Shown one piece after another: positions 23,990-35,600 of a stretch of 64,000 nt of DNA (its first letter is position 1; each line of letters opens with the position of its first letter). The notes below the pieces were generated by a model, which saw only the letters and a list, made by a program, of their open reading frames with translations, was not told the DNA's origin and did no database searches. Source of the stretch: Mesostigma viride (taxonomy: Eukaryota > Streptophyta > Mesostigmatophyceae > Mesostigmatales > Mesostigmataceae). The stretch lies in the NCBI GenBank assembly GCA_009746045.1, contig RPFO01000348.1:1372301-1436300 (forward strand), read 5' to 3'. The position numbers and the translations under genes were made by a program.

Positions 23990-26900
23990 ATGGAGTCCCC
24001 GAACGACCGGGTAACCGTGTGCCCAGGCTTATCCGTGACAACCTCCGTCCGGCGGATGGCACGTCTGTACTCGCACAAGGAAAAGGAACAACCACGCACC
24101 CCGTCTCTCGCTAATGACGAGGTTGACCCATACAGCCAGTGGGAGGGCGACATCCCCGCGCAGCTACCTGAGCTTTCCCTGGCCGAGATCAAAACCATAA
24201 CGGCCAACTTCTCGAAGGAGCTGGGGAGGGGCCGATTCGGCCGCGTGTTCAAGGGCTCCTGGAAGGACCGTGACGTGGCCGTCAAGCGCATCGACGAGCT
24301 GGGCATGGACATCTCGGCGGGCCAATTCGTGCAAGGCATGCAGCGGCTGTACAAGCACCAGCACACGCGGCTCATCCGGCTGCTGGCCTGCTGCGCCGAG
24401 GGGTCGACCCGCATTGTCATCATGGAGTACATGCCGGGAGGCACCGTCATGGACGCGCTGAGTAGGCTACGGGACCACCCCCACCTGGCGCACCAATTTG
24501 GCGCCGAGGCCCGGCTCCAGGTGGCCGGTGACGTCGCGCGGGCGTTATGGTACCTGCACAAAGAGCCAGGGGGGGAGGCGGGCGTGGGCTTCGTGCACAC
24601 CAACGTGTCCACGCGCAACATGATGCTGGACGCCGGCGGGCGCGGCAAGCTGGGCGACTTCCGCATCACGGCGGAGACGATGGGGCTCGACAACGGGCCG
24701 ACGTCCCCCACCAAGTGGGTCCCGAGGGGGGCCTGAGGGGGGGCTGAGTTGGTGCCTGTTCGTACCTATGTGCCTATCACATACCTATAGATGTGCTTAT
24801 CACGTACCTATGTCCCTGTCACGTATTTATGTGCCTGTAACGTATTTATGGGCTTATCATGTGATTGCCTGTTGCTTATGTGCTAAGAAGGTTTGTTGCC
24901 TCCTGGTTGCAATGAGTTTGTGGAGATCGGTGGGTCACTTCCTGTGTGGGAGACATACATGTGGCAGTGCACACGCCTTGGAGTGGAAATACTGCAGCTG
25001 GCGGGCGATTTGAGAAGCACAAACGTTGTGATCAGCTGCCTTCTACCGGGTTTGTTTTCATAATCCACCCACCCACCCACCCACCCACCCACCCACCCAC
25101 CCACCCACCCACCCACCCACCCACCCACCCACCCACCCACCCACCCACCCACCCACCCACCCACCCACCCACCTGTTCTTTCTAACCCTTTTGCCCCCAC
25201 ACTCACCCGTTATCCCTAATCCATCAACCATCATCCATCATCCATTATAGAACATCCATTATCCATTATAGAACATCCATCATCCATTATAGAACATCCA
25301 TTATCCATTATAGAACATCCATCATCCATTATCCATTATGATGCTCGTTCCATACCCCCACCCGTCGCTTACAATTCTCACGATATCCTTTTCTCCCCCG
25401 CATCTCTGGCCTGCCCGCTTGTGGCAGTGCGAAAAGCCAGTGAGAGCTAGTGACAGCGCGCCCTCCCTCCTTCTGGTCGTGTATAGGGGGTTGTTTGAGG
25501 TTGGTTTATAGATATCCATTGTGCGCAGTCACGTGCTTCAATGTAATCAGTCTGTCATCCTGATTCTCCCATTCCCCCCAATTCGTCATCTCAATCCCTC
25601 TTCCTCCTCCCCCCATTCGTCATCTTGACTCCCCGCCACTCCTCACCCAGGATGAGTGGGCTGAGTAGCTCCTTTCTGGGCTACACGGCCCCCGAGTACG
25701 CCAGCAGCGGGACCTTCTCCACCAAGACAGATGTCTATGCGTTCGGGATGGTCCTGCTCGAGCTGGCCACCGGTCAGCAGCTGCTGCAGCAAAATTGGAA
25801 GGACCTGGCCTCTTGCGTGCGCCAGCACGTTGTCGAGTCCGGCCTGCACGTGCACTTGCTCTGCCACCCGTCAACCCGGTTCCCTGTAGGTGTCGTTCAG
25901 CCGCTCGTCCAGCTGGCGCTGCGGTGCACCGACGCCGATCCTGATACCCGCCCCGACATGGAGGAGGTTGCCCACACGCTGTTCTTGCTGCACCACCGCA
26001 CGGTGGCGCTCACGCACGCGGTGGGGGGAGGCCTGCCGGGGGACGAAGACAAGAGCGACAGCTCGTCGAGCGATGAGGAGGACACGGACAAGGAGGTGGA
26101 CCCCTTTGATCCATCGACGGAGCTATTGCACGCGGAGAGCCTGTACTCCGGCCACCCGCCCCACGTGGCGCGCGTGCTCGCCCGCTCGCGCCTCGCCGCC
26201 GGGTGGGTGGTCGAGTTGCTCCGTGCGGTGGCGGCAGATAGCATGAAAATGGCGGCCAAGGGCTACCCGGGGGCCGTGTCTACCCCGCACGGGATGCCGG
26301 TGACCCCCCAGCTACAGACGAGCATCGAGAGGCTGCTGGCGGCCGTACCCAACACGCACGCCGACCGACGGCGGCTTGCTGGTGGGGATCCGAGCGTGCT
26401 GCCGGGGGGGAGCGGGAACGCAAGGCCCGTCGGGGGAACCCCCAGGGCAAGCGCGGGCGGGGACGGGGCGGGCGGGGGGAGGGCACGCCGAGGGGGGCGG
26501 GAGGCGATGGCGGAGCCGCCCTGCACGCGTTGCTGGAGCTCATGGCGACAAGGGAGGCGGCCGCGGAGCCGGGGATGCAAGAACTGGCGTGCTTTATCCT
26601 CGGGGATGTCGCGTGTGAGGCGGGCGAGGAGGGCCTCTCGCCGCTGATTGCCGCTGGCGCGCCGCTGGCGGTGATCCGGACGCTCAGGGCGCCCACGAGG
26701 GACCCTGGGCTGCTCCACGCGGGGTACTTCGCGCTCACGTGCATGGGCCTGGGGAGTAATGGGGAAGTTGGCGGTGGCAGGTGCGGGTGCGAGGGGGGGG
26801 GAGCGAGGAGGCGCACCCACGGGTGGCCATGGTGGAGGGGGGGGCCGCGCAGGCGGTCATAAAGAGCATGAAGGGGCACCTGGCAGATGTGAGGCTCGCC

Positions 26901-27684
26901 GAGATGGCATGTGTCACATTGTGGGCGCTCGTGGGGGGCAAAAGCCCTATCTCTGTCGAAGGCGTCAAGAACTTAACCGATATCTCTGTCCAAGGCGTCA
27001 AGAGCTTTAACGATGGGGGCGGCCGAGAGAGAGCCGGGGGGGGGGGTCCCGCCTGGTGGCGACAACCCACTCTCACCGATGGAATCCCCCAAGGGGTTTG
27101 CAGGTGTCAGCGGCGCGCTGGCGGCCCCGGTAGGCATGGAGGGCGCCGTCCCCTTTCTACTGTCCGTTCTCGACTTGCATCACGAGCACAAGGCGGTCGC
27201 AAACGCGGCGCTTCTGGCGTTGTCGGCGTTTGCGGCCGCGAGCCAGGCCGGGGCGGTGGAGGTGCTGGGAGAAGGGAAGGCGCTGGCACGGGCCCGGTCC
27301 GCGCTGACCTCATTCCCTGCATCCGTCAAGGTTTCTTGTGCCGTTTGCCAGCTGGTCGCGAACGTGTGCTCGCACACGGGGTTCCTGGGCCATGACATCC
27401 GCCACCGCGCGCTGGGGAACCAAGGGCTGTGCGCGATGGTAGCCGCACAAGGGGGGGTGAGGATCGTGGCGGATGCCATGGAGATGGTTCCGGGGGACAG
27501 GGACCTGCAGTGCGTGGGCTGCATGGCGCTGCTCCACCTGGCCAGGGACGTCGAGGGCCGTGCGGCGATACTCGCGGATGTGGCGGGTGGGGTCGCGTTG
27601 GTTACTGGCGCGATGACGGATCACCCGCACTGCCGGTCGCTGCAGGCGCTGGGGCTGAAGGTGCTGGAGCTGCTCAAGGAATGA
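23990..27684 (+). CDS. RLK/Pelle-like (pseudo)kinase fused to armadillo-type repeats
   Basis: Exon 1 (23990-24714) encodes an N-terminal leader and a kinase N-lobe: glycine-rich loop GRGRFGRVFKG near residues 79-89 and VAVK lysine at 99. The catalytic loop reads HTN (203-205) instead of HRD, and the Mg loop is DFR (223-225) instead of DFG. The catalytic Asp is therefore missing and the protein is probably a pseudokinase. Exon 2 starts at 25651 (AA|GTGGGT to CAG|G keeps frame). It supplies the APE region and a plant-like TKTDVYAFGMVLLELATG helix, then an acidic Ser-rich linker. From about 26487 to 26757, 26810 to 26930 and 27104 to the TGA at 27684, helical repeats resemble armadillo units. 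Borders of these middle exons are uncertain. A frame change at 26390-26490 falls in G-runs and could be a short intron or a sequence error. Likely a cytosolic scaffold or signalling protein. Transcribed divergently from SEC63. Confidence -1.
24760..24860 (+). repeat. Degenerate TATCACGTACCTATGTGCCT repeat, kinase intron 1
   Basis: Five units of about 20 bp just after the exon 1 donor. Confidence -1.
25068..25173. repeat. (CCCA)n array, kinase intron 1
   Basis: About 26 pure units. The other strand reads GGGT. Confidence -1.
25225..25340. repeat. ATCCATTATAGAACATCC repeat
   Basis: About five 18-29-bp units following the CCCA array in the same intron. Confidence -1.
25375..25540 (-). repeat. 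Dispersed repeat copy, kinase intron 1
   Basis: About 150 bp similar to 46060-46200 (GGCCTGCCCGCTTGTGGCAG, GCGCCCTCCCTCCTTCT, then CAGTCACGTGC at the end). A paired member of an interspersed repeat family. Confidence -1.
26945..27015 (+). repeat. Tandem duplicate in the armadillo part of the kinase gene
   Basis: Two copies of about 33 bp (ATCTCTGTCGAAGGCGTCAA / ATCTCTGTCCAAGGCGTCAA) in the presumed intron before the last exon. Confidence -1.
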
Positions 27685-27794
27685 GCGGGGTGTGCATGTG
27701 CACCGATATACGGTGCACCAACGAGCAGAAGTAAATTGAACGTGCGTGCCAGTATATGGGTCCATGGGTATATCCGTGAGGCAACAGTATATCC

Positions 27795-27955
27795 CTGCTC
27801 GATCAAGGTGCTGGAGCTGTTCAAGGAATCAGCGGCTCGCTTTGAGTTTTGGGGACCTGTCTGAGTGAGCGACTTCCTTGAACAGATTTCGCTGTGCTCT
27901 CAAGGAGTGAGCAGGGTGTGCTCACACATGCGCACACGCCGACATATGGGTGAGA
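27795..27955 (+). repeat. Two copies of the kinase gene 3' end
   Basis: AAGGTGCTGGAGCTGTTCAA (27804-27835) repeats the last coding bases 27657-27690. A weaker copy (CTCAAGGAGTGAGCAGGGTG) starts at 27898. Both are downstream of the stop codon. Confidence -1.
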
Positions 27956-29330
27956 CAAACTCAGATATATATCCGCAGCAAGCGCGGATAAGATAATGGC
28001 CGGCTCGAGCGTCCATGGTCCTGATCTTCCAGATTTCAGGCCTGCGCTGGTTGTCTGTCGATACTAGGATTGTGCACGTGGCCAATAGTACCCGCCTGTG
28101 TACCTGCTCAGGGTGCTGCGCCGCCTCCCGGAGGGAGCCCCGTGTCCTGCGGCCATGTGTCTGCATTTGCGTTTGGTCTCTGCAAGGAAGGCGGCAACGT
28201 GTCTTGAGTGATAGCAATCTCCGCGATGAGGGAGCAGCATGTCGCCCCACCATATTGCGCATGATACCCACGACACGACGCAACTCTACCTTGTACATAC
28301 GAGGTACCTCATGAGAGCATATATGAGGGTAAGCTGCGCTCGTGGCACCTGCCGAATGTGGTCCATTATGACGTGGGGCATGGTTAATCCAGCCAGGCTG
28401 GTTGTTTTGTTTATGTTTGGTTCATTGTTCAGGGGCCGGGATGCCAGCGGCGCTAATGGATGCCCTAATGAAGAAGAGGGGTTGGTTTAGTATAAGAGAA
28501 AGGGTGAGGGCTCTGTTTTGTTGTAGCAGGAGAGTAACGCCCTTTGAGGAGCGACATGGGGCGGATCTTGGCTCTTCGGCCTGGAAAACTGTTTTGAATG
28601 TCATGGCATTTGGTGGAAGTTGAAGGTGAAACTGCCTAATGGCATGTATATTATTAGTCCCTGTGGCCCATAGGTTAGTGAACGGAGTTTTTGTGCCCAG
28701 AAAAGCATTGATGTCTGCTGTGCAGTCCTTCCCGTGACATGCCAGCCTGGGCTGCCACAGGTATTCATGGCAGGTGCCAGCTGTGTTGGGAGGCGTGGGC
28801 GCCAGGGTTTGTCTTACTACCAGAGTGATCCTGAGAGTCGTTAGCAGGAAATGGCATGCATCCCAACCGTAACTGTTGTCGGGACCACAGGGTGTTGCAT
28901 TCCTGACCATATTCCATTACCGCGTCATCCCTGTCTGACAAGCGGGGATTGCAGGGGGAAATAGTGTCTATTGTGCACATTGGATTTCTTGACGGGGTGT
29001 GTACGTCTTTATAAAAGTTGATGGTATGTGAGAAAGCAGCTGCCAAGCCAGCTCTACAGAGCAAAACGGTTGAATGGTGTTGACAGAGGCTGTTGACTGT
29101 GGAAAGCTGAGCACTGATGCACCTTGTGTGTGAAGCATCGATTGGCCTTACATTTCAGTGGTTCTGAAGGTGGATTCGTTTTATGTATATTACTTCTGCC
29201 GGCCTACTGAAGGGTAGTTATCAGTGACGCTTTTTTGTAAAGTAAACTTTCCTTGTATAATTGTTGGACATCGCACATGTGCACCCCTGAAGTCCGCGAA
29301 ACAGCCTGGAGAAGCCTCCGCACATTATAA
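27956..29330. other. Unassigned intergenic DNA
   Basis: No repeat or convincing gene is seen in about 1.4 kb. A 73-codon frame at 28402-28623 has no recognisable motif. Confidence -1.
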
Positions 29331-29381
29331 TTAATTTACACGTAACTGCGTCACGTGAGCATAAGTCCTCAGGGAAATGAA

Positions 29382-29518
29382 TATAGTCAGCAAAATTGGT
29401 GCGAGAGGTCCCCAGTTCGATTCCGGTCGGATTCATTTGCAGATCGCGTTTTCCGCGTTTTCCGCGGCCCGGCACTGAACGCAAAGGTTTTCACCTTTGC
29501 GGAGTGTCTGATCAGAAT
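29382..29518 (+). mobile_element. SINE-like element (family 1)
   Basis: Second copy of the 137-bp element at 21471-21607 (one mismatch), plus orientation, inserted beside the ACTGCGTCACGTGAGCATAA dispersed motif (29345-29365). Confidence -1.
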
Positions 29519-29733
29519 AGGATGGGGTGGATGGATGTAGCTATGTCTATAGTTCCTAGCTCCTCCGCAAATTATGAGACAACTATTCCTGGATGTCATG
29601 CATATGGCGCTCCGAGCTGGGTAGCCATATGGCTGACGGCGTCCATCTCATAACTTTCACTTTTGGGCACCAAATTCGGCCGTGAATATCACACGCTGCA
29701 TGCTATATTTTCCAGAAGCTATTACGCAATATT

Positions 29734-30925
29734 ATGACGAGCAAACGCTCCTCTACGCAACGCAGCCTGGCGGCTGCGCTGAGCCCTGAACATTCGTCTG
29801 CAGCTCCGGCTGCAGCTCAGCCCTCCAGCATTGGCAGCAGCGGCAAAACTAGTAGTCAAGTGCTCATTAGTGGTCGCCTCGGCTCTCCCTGCCGGGCTCG
29901 CCTCGCCATCGGCCTCGCCCGAGCCCAAACGCAGTCGCCCTGCGGAATCTCCCCCTGCGCCGAGCCGAGCTGGAAAGAAATCGCCTTTGTTTGACGTCAA
30001 CTCCCCTCACCCCTGGCTACTGGAACCGACAACCATCTGCCTTCATGGAATCTTGATGTGTTTTGGCAAGCACGCCTCACTTTAGCTTGAACTGTGCAAG
30101 CACCTGATCCGCCATGCAGGGCCGAGGCAATATGCCCAACGGCTCCCCGCTTTGCTGCACTGTCGACGAACTGCCACGCCTTCCTCGCCCCCGGCCTCAG
30201 CGCCTCGCCCTCTGCTCCCTCCTCGGGCGCTCTGTCGCCGAGATATGGGCTACCAGCTCCCACCGTCGCGGCCAACACCAGCATTCGCAGCCTCCTTAAG
30301 GAAGCCTTTGAGCAGCACGTGAACCCCCTAGCTCGCTGCGGAGATGTGGCAGCTAGCCATGGGCCGCACACTGCATGGCTGCCGAGCTCCCCACCATCTC
30401 CACCGCCACCTCCACCCTCCTAGCTCGCCTCCACCTCCACCACGCCACCTGCGCCACCGGCCACCTTCACCACCGACGCCATCACCGCCCAGCTCCGTGA
30501 CATCGACATGCAAGCGCCTCCATGGACAACGTCATCGCCATCGATTCAATACGGAAACCAAGGTCGCACATAAGCTTCAACCTCAGCTCACGGCGCTGCA
30601 GATCGACCGCGCGGCGCAGGCCTCTGATGCGCATGCCGCCCTCCTCTCCCGCCTCAACCAGGTGGAAGGCAAGTGCGGCGTGCTCATTAAGAAGCTTGAA
30701 GCCATCACCGCCCACGTACCGAGGCCCTGGCCACACAGGTCCCAAAGATAGCGGAGCAGACGGCCACCATCGCATCCGGCCAGCCACCCCGGCAGGATGC
30801 TGGCGACCTCCCGCCGCTCTCGATCCTATATGCGGACCTGCCGCTGCAGTCAGCAACTGCCTCAACCACTGACGCCATCGCCATGGAGACCAGTTGCCAC
30901 GGAAGCCCATCTGGGACTCACCTAG
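29734..30925 (+). pseudogene. Decayed LINE ORF1-type protein copy
   Basis: Successive frames match the intact-looking copy at 47986-49381: SPSASPEPK (about 29900), AAQASDAHAALLSRLNQVEG with KKLEAITAH (30610-30715), then a KIAEQTATIAS and QDAGDLPPLS block (30740-30830). At least four frameshifts. Ends near 30925 before the RNA-binding part. Confidence -1.
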
Positions 30926-31287
30926 GTGGGAATTGAGGCTGGTACGCATGCGGCTGAACGTACAGCAGGACACACATGAAGACTTTCGGTACGCAGCTTT
31001 GGAGGCCTGCAGACGCCGCGGTAGTTGCCGCGCCATCCGCGGAGGAACCCTTTGCCCTTGTAGAGCATAGTTCCGGCCGGACAGCTCGGTCTTCCCGATA
31101 CATCGGGGGGGGAGGCCATCTCGTAGAATCCGGTTGCTAGCTGACGCCCCAGACTCCGGAGAGCTAGGAAAGGCTGTTGCTCAGGCATCTTGACCACATA
31201 TACACATATGGCAACAGTACATCACCTAGCTGGGTATATACCACCGACGGGCGGACATTACCGTGCTTAATTGACTAGTTGACTACG

Positions 31288-31885
31288 ATGGGCAGGGTTG
31301 CCACCTGCTCATAGATCGATGTCTCCGTGGCTCGGCCGCTCTCCGGTCGCCACATCCTCCAGGCGGCTGTGGATGCCGGCGTTGCTGCCGCTGTGACTGA
31401 GCGTTCAACAAGTTTGCCTCCTACGGCGATGTGAGGCCCCACCGGGTCATCCCCTTAGTCCTTGAGGATCGATCGGGGCCATGGGCCCCAAGACGGCGGA
31501 GTTTTTCCACGAGTGCTGCCAGCGCCGTACGAGGGTCAGACCGCCCCGTGGTCAGTAGCTGCCCGCACATCATCCTCGTATTGGTGGCAGCGCCTGTCAT
31601 GCTCGCCCTCACTCGCACCGTGGCTGATGTGTTATTCCGACGATCCGCCGCATCCGGGCCGACTTTGTCGCGACCCATGCGGTCTAGATCCCTCCCAGGC
31701 CTGGTGGGCCGGCAGCGATGTTGCCAGGCGTGTCGTAGTTTTGTGATGTAGTTGTACCTTGTGCAGCTGGCGTGATCCCTGCATGCCTGTGTCAGTTTAC
31801 TATTATTTTCTATAGGGTTCTTCTTCTTTTCGGGTTTTTCCTTATGTTGCACATGCCAATCTCACCTCCGTAATTTATCATTCTA
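31288..31885 (+). mobile_element. RLE-LINE 3' end copy
   Basis: Starts within the HLLIDVSVARP region, passes through several frameshifts (about 31400, 31530 and 31600), and has the complete 3' UTR ending TCCGTAATTTATCATTCT. Confidence -1.
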
Positions 31886-31904
31886 AATGATTATAAATTC
31901 AATA

Positions 31905-32230
31905 ATTTACACGCAGACTGCGTCACGTGCGCATAAGTCCTCAGTACTTACACGTGGGATGGATATGGGATGGGGTAAGTGGATGGATCTGGCTAGCTAA
32001 CTTCTAGCCACAGTGTAGCAGGCACCACGGCCCGAATCACTATGGTTGCCAAAGTGGGTTGCCGCAAAGCCCCCACCGACTTGGGGGCGACCGTGTCCTC
32101 CATAACCGTCTGCCACCTATAGATCTGTACGAGTCATCTGCCACCATCAATGAATTGATTAATTAATTTACACGTAACTGCACGTCACGTGAGCATGTCC
32201 TCAGGTAAATGAATATGGGATGGGGTGGAT
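31905..32230 (+). repeat. Dispersed repeat, uninterrupted copy
   Basis: Begins ACTGCGTCACGTGCGCATAA, contains GGCACCACGGCCCGAATCAC at about 32017 and CCGACTTGGGGGCGACC, and ends in TTAATTAATTTACACG leading into a second start. This is the same sequence that surrounds the 9.5-kb element, so it represents the empty site. Confidence -1.
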
Positions 32231-32602
32231 CTGCCACCATATTACAGACAAACCAGGAGGCTGCCCACGCGTGAGCCCGTTGACCATGTCTAGGGTATCA
32301 CATGTCCATGCCCAGCCTATCACAGAAAGTCCACGGATGGCGGCCCAGCCGCGCTCGTGGCCCAGTGAGGCATACCATTGTTTCAACAAAGACTAGTGAT
32401 TCTTGGGAGTGAACGGGTGCAATGGCAATAAATAGCCAAACTATAGTAAAACCCACACAAGCAGCTGATCTTTCAGGATCTCCCCTGGAGCCTGAAGGGA
32501 GCCACATACGCAGTGAGCATAGCCACACAAGAACCAACTTTTTGTGTACAAGCACACAAAAAAAGGTGTGGTGAGCCATAAACTGGTTGACTCTGGCTTT
32601 GC

Positions 32603-35600
32603 TCATGTTGATGCAGCCGTCATGGGCAAGGAGCGGACTGGGAGGCAACCACATGAAGCCTTGCGCACCACCCGTAGCGCGGTTTCAGGGTTTTCCGCGT
32701 TCTCTGGCCAGGTCTTATGCATCAAGGCCAGATTGTCGACATAAGCAAAGTCCCCTTTCTCCCAGGACATGTTGAAAGAATGGGCGGTGAGAGCCGCGTC
32801 GAGCTTATTTCGAAAGTCCTGGCTTTCCCCAGGGTCGAACATCCGCCCATACGGCTTGTCCATGTCAATCCCAAACGCGACCGTGTTGTGGACATAAACC
32901 AGCAGTTCCTTGGTGATCGGATGTTCCACTAAAAGAGGGAAGAGCCTCCTCAGCTTTTCAAAATTTGTTGAGCGCCACCAGATCCTGCCACCATGACGCG
33001 CTCGAGCCGACATGGCATTCAAGACGCAGGGGACACCATATCAGCGCATTGTCCGCGTTGTTCGAGGATTAATGCAAATCTGATACTAATAAGGAAGTCC
33101 TGACAGACGGAGACTCATGTGGCCATGTGACAGGCAAGCTACTAAGAAATCCATGTAAGCTATTTGACGATACAAAAAGATACGCACAGGAACTCCTGGG
33201 CTGTTTCTGATTAAAGTGTGCTTTATCCCGAGCAGATGCGTGCGGCATAGTTTTGCTCAAAGTAAATGGTGATAGATACCCACCACCTCGCATTGCGCTT
33301 AGTGCCTACAGCACTACATTCGAGTAATACTAGTAAGTAGTCACATCGGCAGCGGTAGAGATGTGTATATCAGAGACCCTACAGACAACTATCATGCACT
33401 GGCCAATATCGCTGTCTTCACAAAGCGCCATTAACCTGTTGTTCCAGACACATTTATTCAGATGTCAGGCATGAGCTGGTTATCTTACAAGTGACATAGT
33501 AGTTTTGTCTGATTGACATTCTGGGGCTTACCTCTTCCACAGCTCCAGCTGTTCCTTGGACAGGTTCTTGACGACCGCGGGGACGACACTGAGTCCCGTG
33601 GCACCCTGGGGCATCGCCGCCTCCATCACTGAGAATATGCCATGCGTGCACGCCTGTGCACACACGCGCGTGCCCAGCCAGAGGAATATTCCCCAGCCAC
33701 AAGTGCACAGAGCAGGCGCCAGCCATGCTTTCGTAACCCAGACCTAGATTTCGTTCTCAACCGAGGAATGCAACCAGAACCAAGGCATGGTTCTTGTACT
33801 ATAGAAAGACATGCACTCATAGTTACTTGAGTAGTTCAGCAGCAGGAATCATAGAGCCTAGAAAAGACTGATGGCTGAAAGCGCCGCGCCAGTCACAAGT
33901 TACGGTACTTGAGGTCGCGAAACTGCAATAATGTAGCATCACTATATATATACTAGTATGCACATTGTAGGATACCAATAATTGGATTATATTTAGTACA
34001 ACTTAACAATTTGGATGAAGGAATGACCATGTATTTTAATCAAAATACGATGTCACATTGTCAACAAACTCGACAAGGCAGACACAATGCAGTGCACCAC
34101 AAGGGACAAGTACAGCAACTGCAACAGGAGTCAACTGGGGGCATAAAATGCAGAGAGAGACGGAGCAGATGCTACTTTGCTGCTGCACCACAGTAAAAGG
34201 GTTGCAAGTTTGGAAGCTGCAACAGACCAAGCACTGAGAAACAGACACAAGTAAATAGATGCAGAGCAATCAACCGCAAAGTGCCCCAATAACCAATGGG
34301 ACCTTCAACGGGCTTTACTTTGTTCAGATAATGCCAGGAAGGCTTTCACATACACATATACCTTTCAGGAGATGACACATGAAACTAATAAGGGTTTATA
34401 TAAATTCATTCGCAGAATTCATACTTGTACGTACGCAGCACATGCATGACAGCAATTACCTCCCCCAGGCCGTCCATGTGCCAGCCTGACGCGAGGAGTG
34501 TCGTCATAGGCAACGCAAGGAATGTCGTTTGATGACGCAGCCCCCGCATCATCGAAAGGCCGGCACCAGCGAGGTGGCCACACCGCCACATCCGATAGCA
34601 AACATGCAGGGCCAGCCAATCATGACGAGGACACAACGCCAAGATATCCATATCAGTGCGGATTTTTTATTTTTATTTTTTAAACTCACAACAGGATAGG
34701 AAACACAATCATTAGAATTAACACGTGCCTATTAGACGCACGCCCATAGAAATTTATGTGGGTCCAGGAAGCACGTGCGACGGAAACCACGGCTGCTATC
34801 GAATATGCAAGCTGCTTGATTTGGTTGGAAAGGGGCCCACGATGGGCATTATGCTTGCAGCACAGTGTACCTGTAAAATGAGCCAGTCGGCAGTCATGGC
34901 CAGGGTGTAGTGCTACAAGCCTGGGAGTTCATAAAACAAGCAGCCCAGGCAACAGCATGGCGAGGGGCACCTTTTGCCTAACACAGGTCGAGCTCGCATG
35001 ACCAAACCAGCTTGGATATCTCCAGCACGTACGCGCTAGTTGTTACACAATGGTCACTGCGGAGCCACCGGCACACTACACATGTGAAGGGAACAGCCGC
35101 CGTCTACCTCTCTCCCCCCCAGAAAATGAAGAGAAAAGCTGGAGCATGAGGCCAGTGTAGCAGTCACAAACAGGGAGCCTGGGGGGGCATACGGGCTGAA
35201 TCTTTCTGGCTTGCGCATCCAGAATAAGAAATTACTTTCTAAAATGTCCCCAACCCAACCGCCCGCCCGCCCGCAAGCCTGCCCGCCCTGCCCTGCCCCG
35301 GCCCGCCCCCCCCCCCCCCCACTTACCTTGGGTGGGCGCACACATAACCACAACTAACATACACACTAACGATCGTTACCTTCAGCCGGCACGTTGGAGA
35401 CGCCCAGCAGCGGGTGGTTGGAGATGACGTTGATGCGTGGCGCGGTCGGGAACACAAACTTGCCCTCGTACGCCTTGCCCAGCGCATAGCACATGGCCGT
35501 GTCGGTCTCACAGAGCACCCCCTTCTGCACGATCGAGTTAATTTGATAACCGGGTGGATGCAGGGTGCAGCCTGGGGCTTATAGCGTGCACTCCTCCCCA

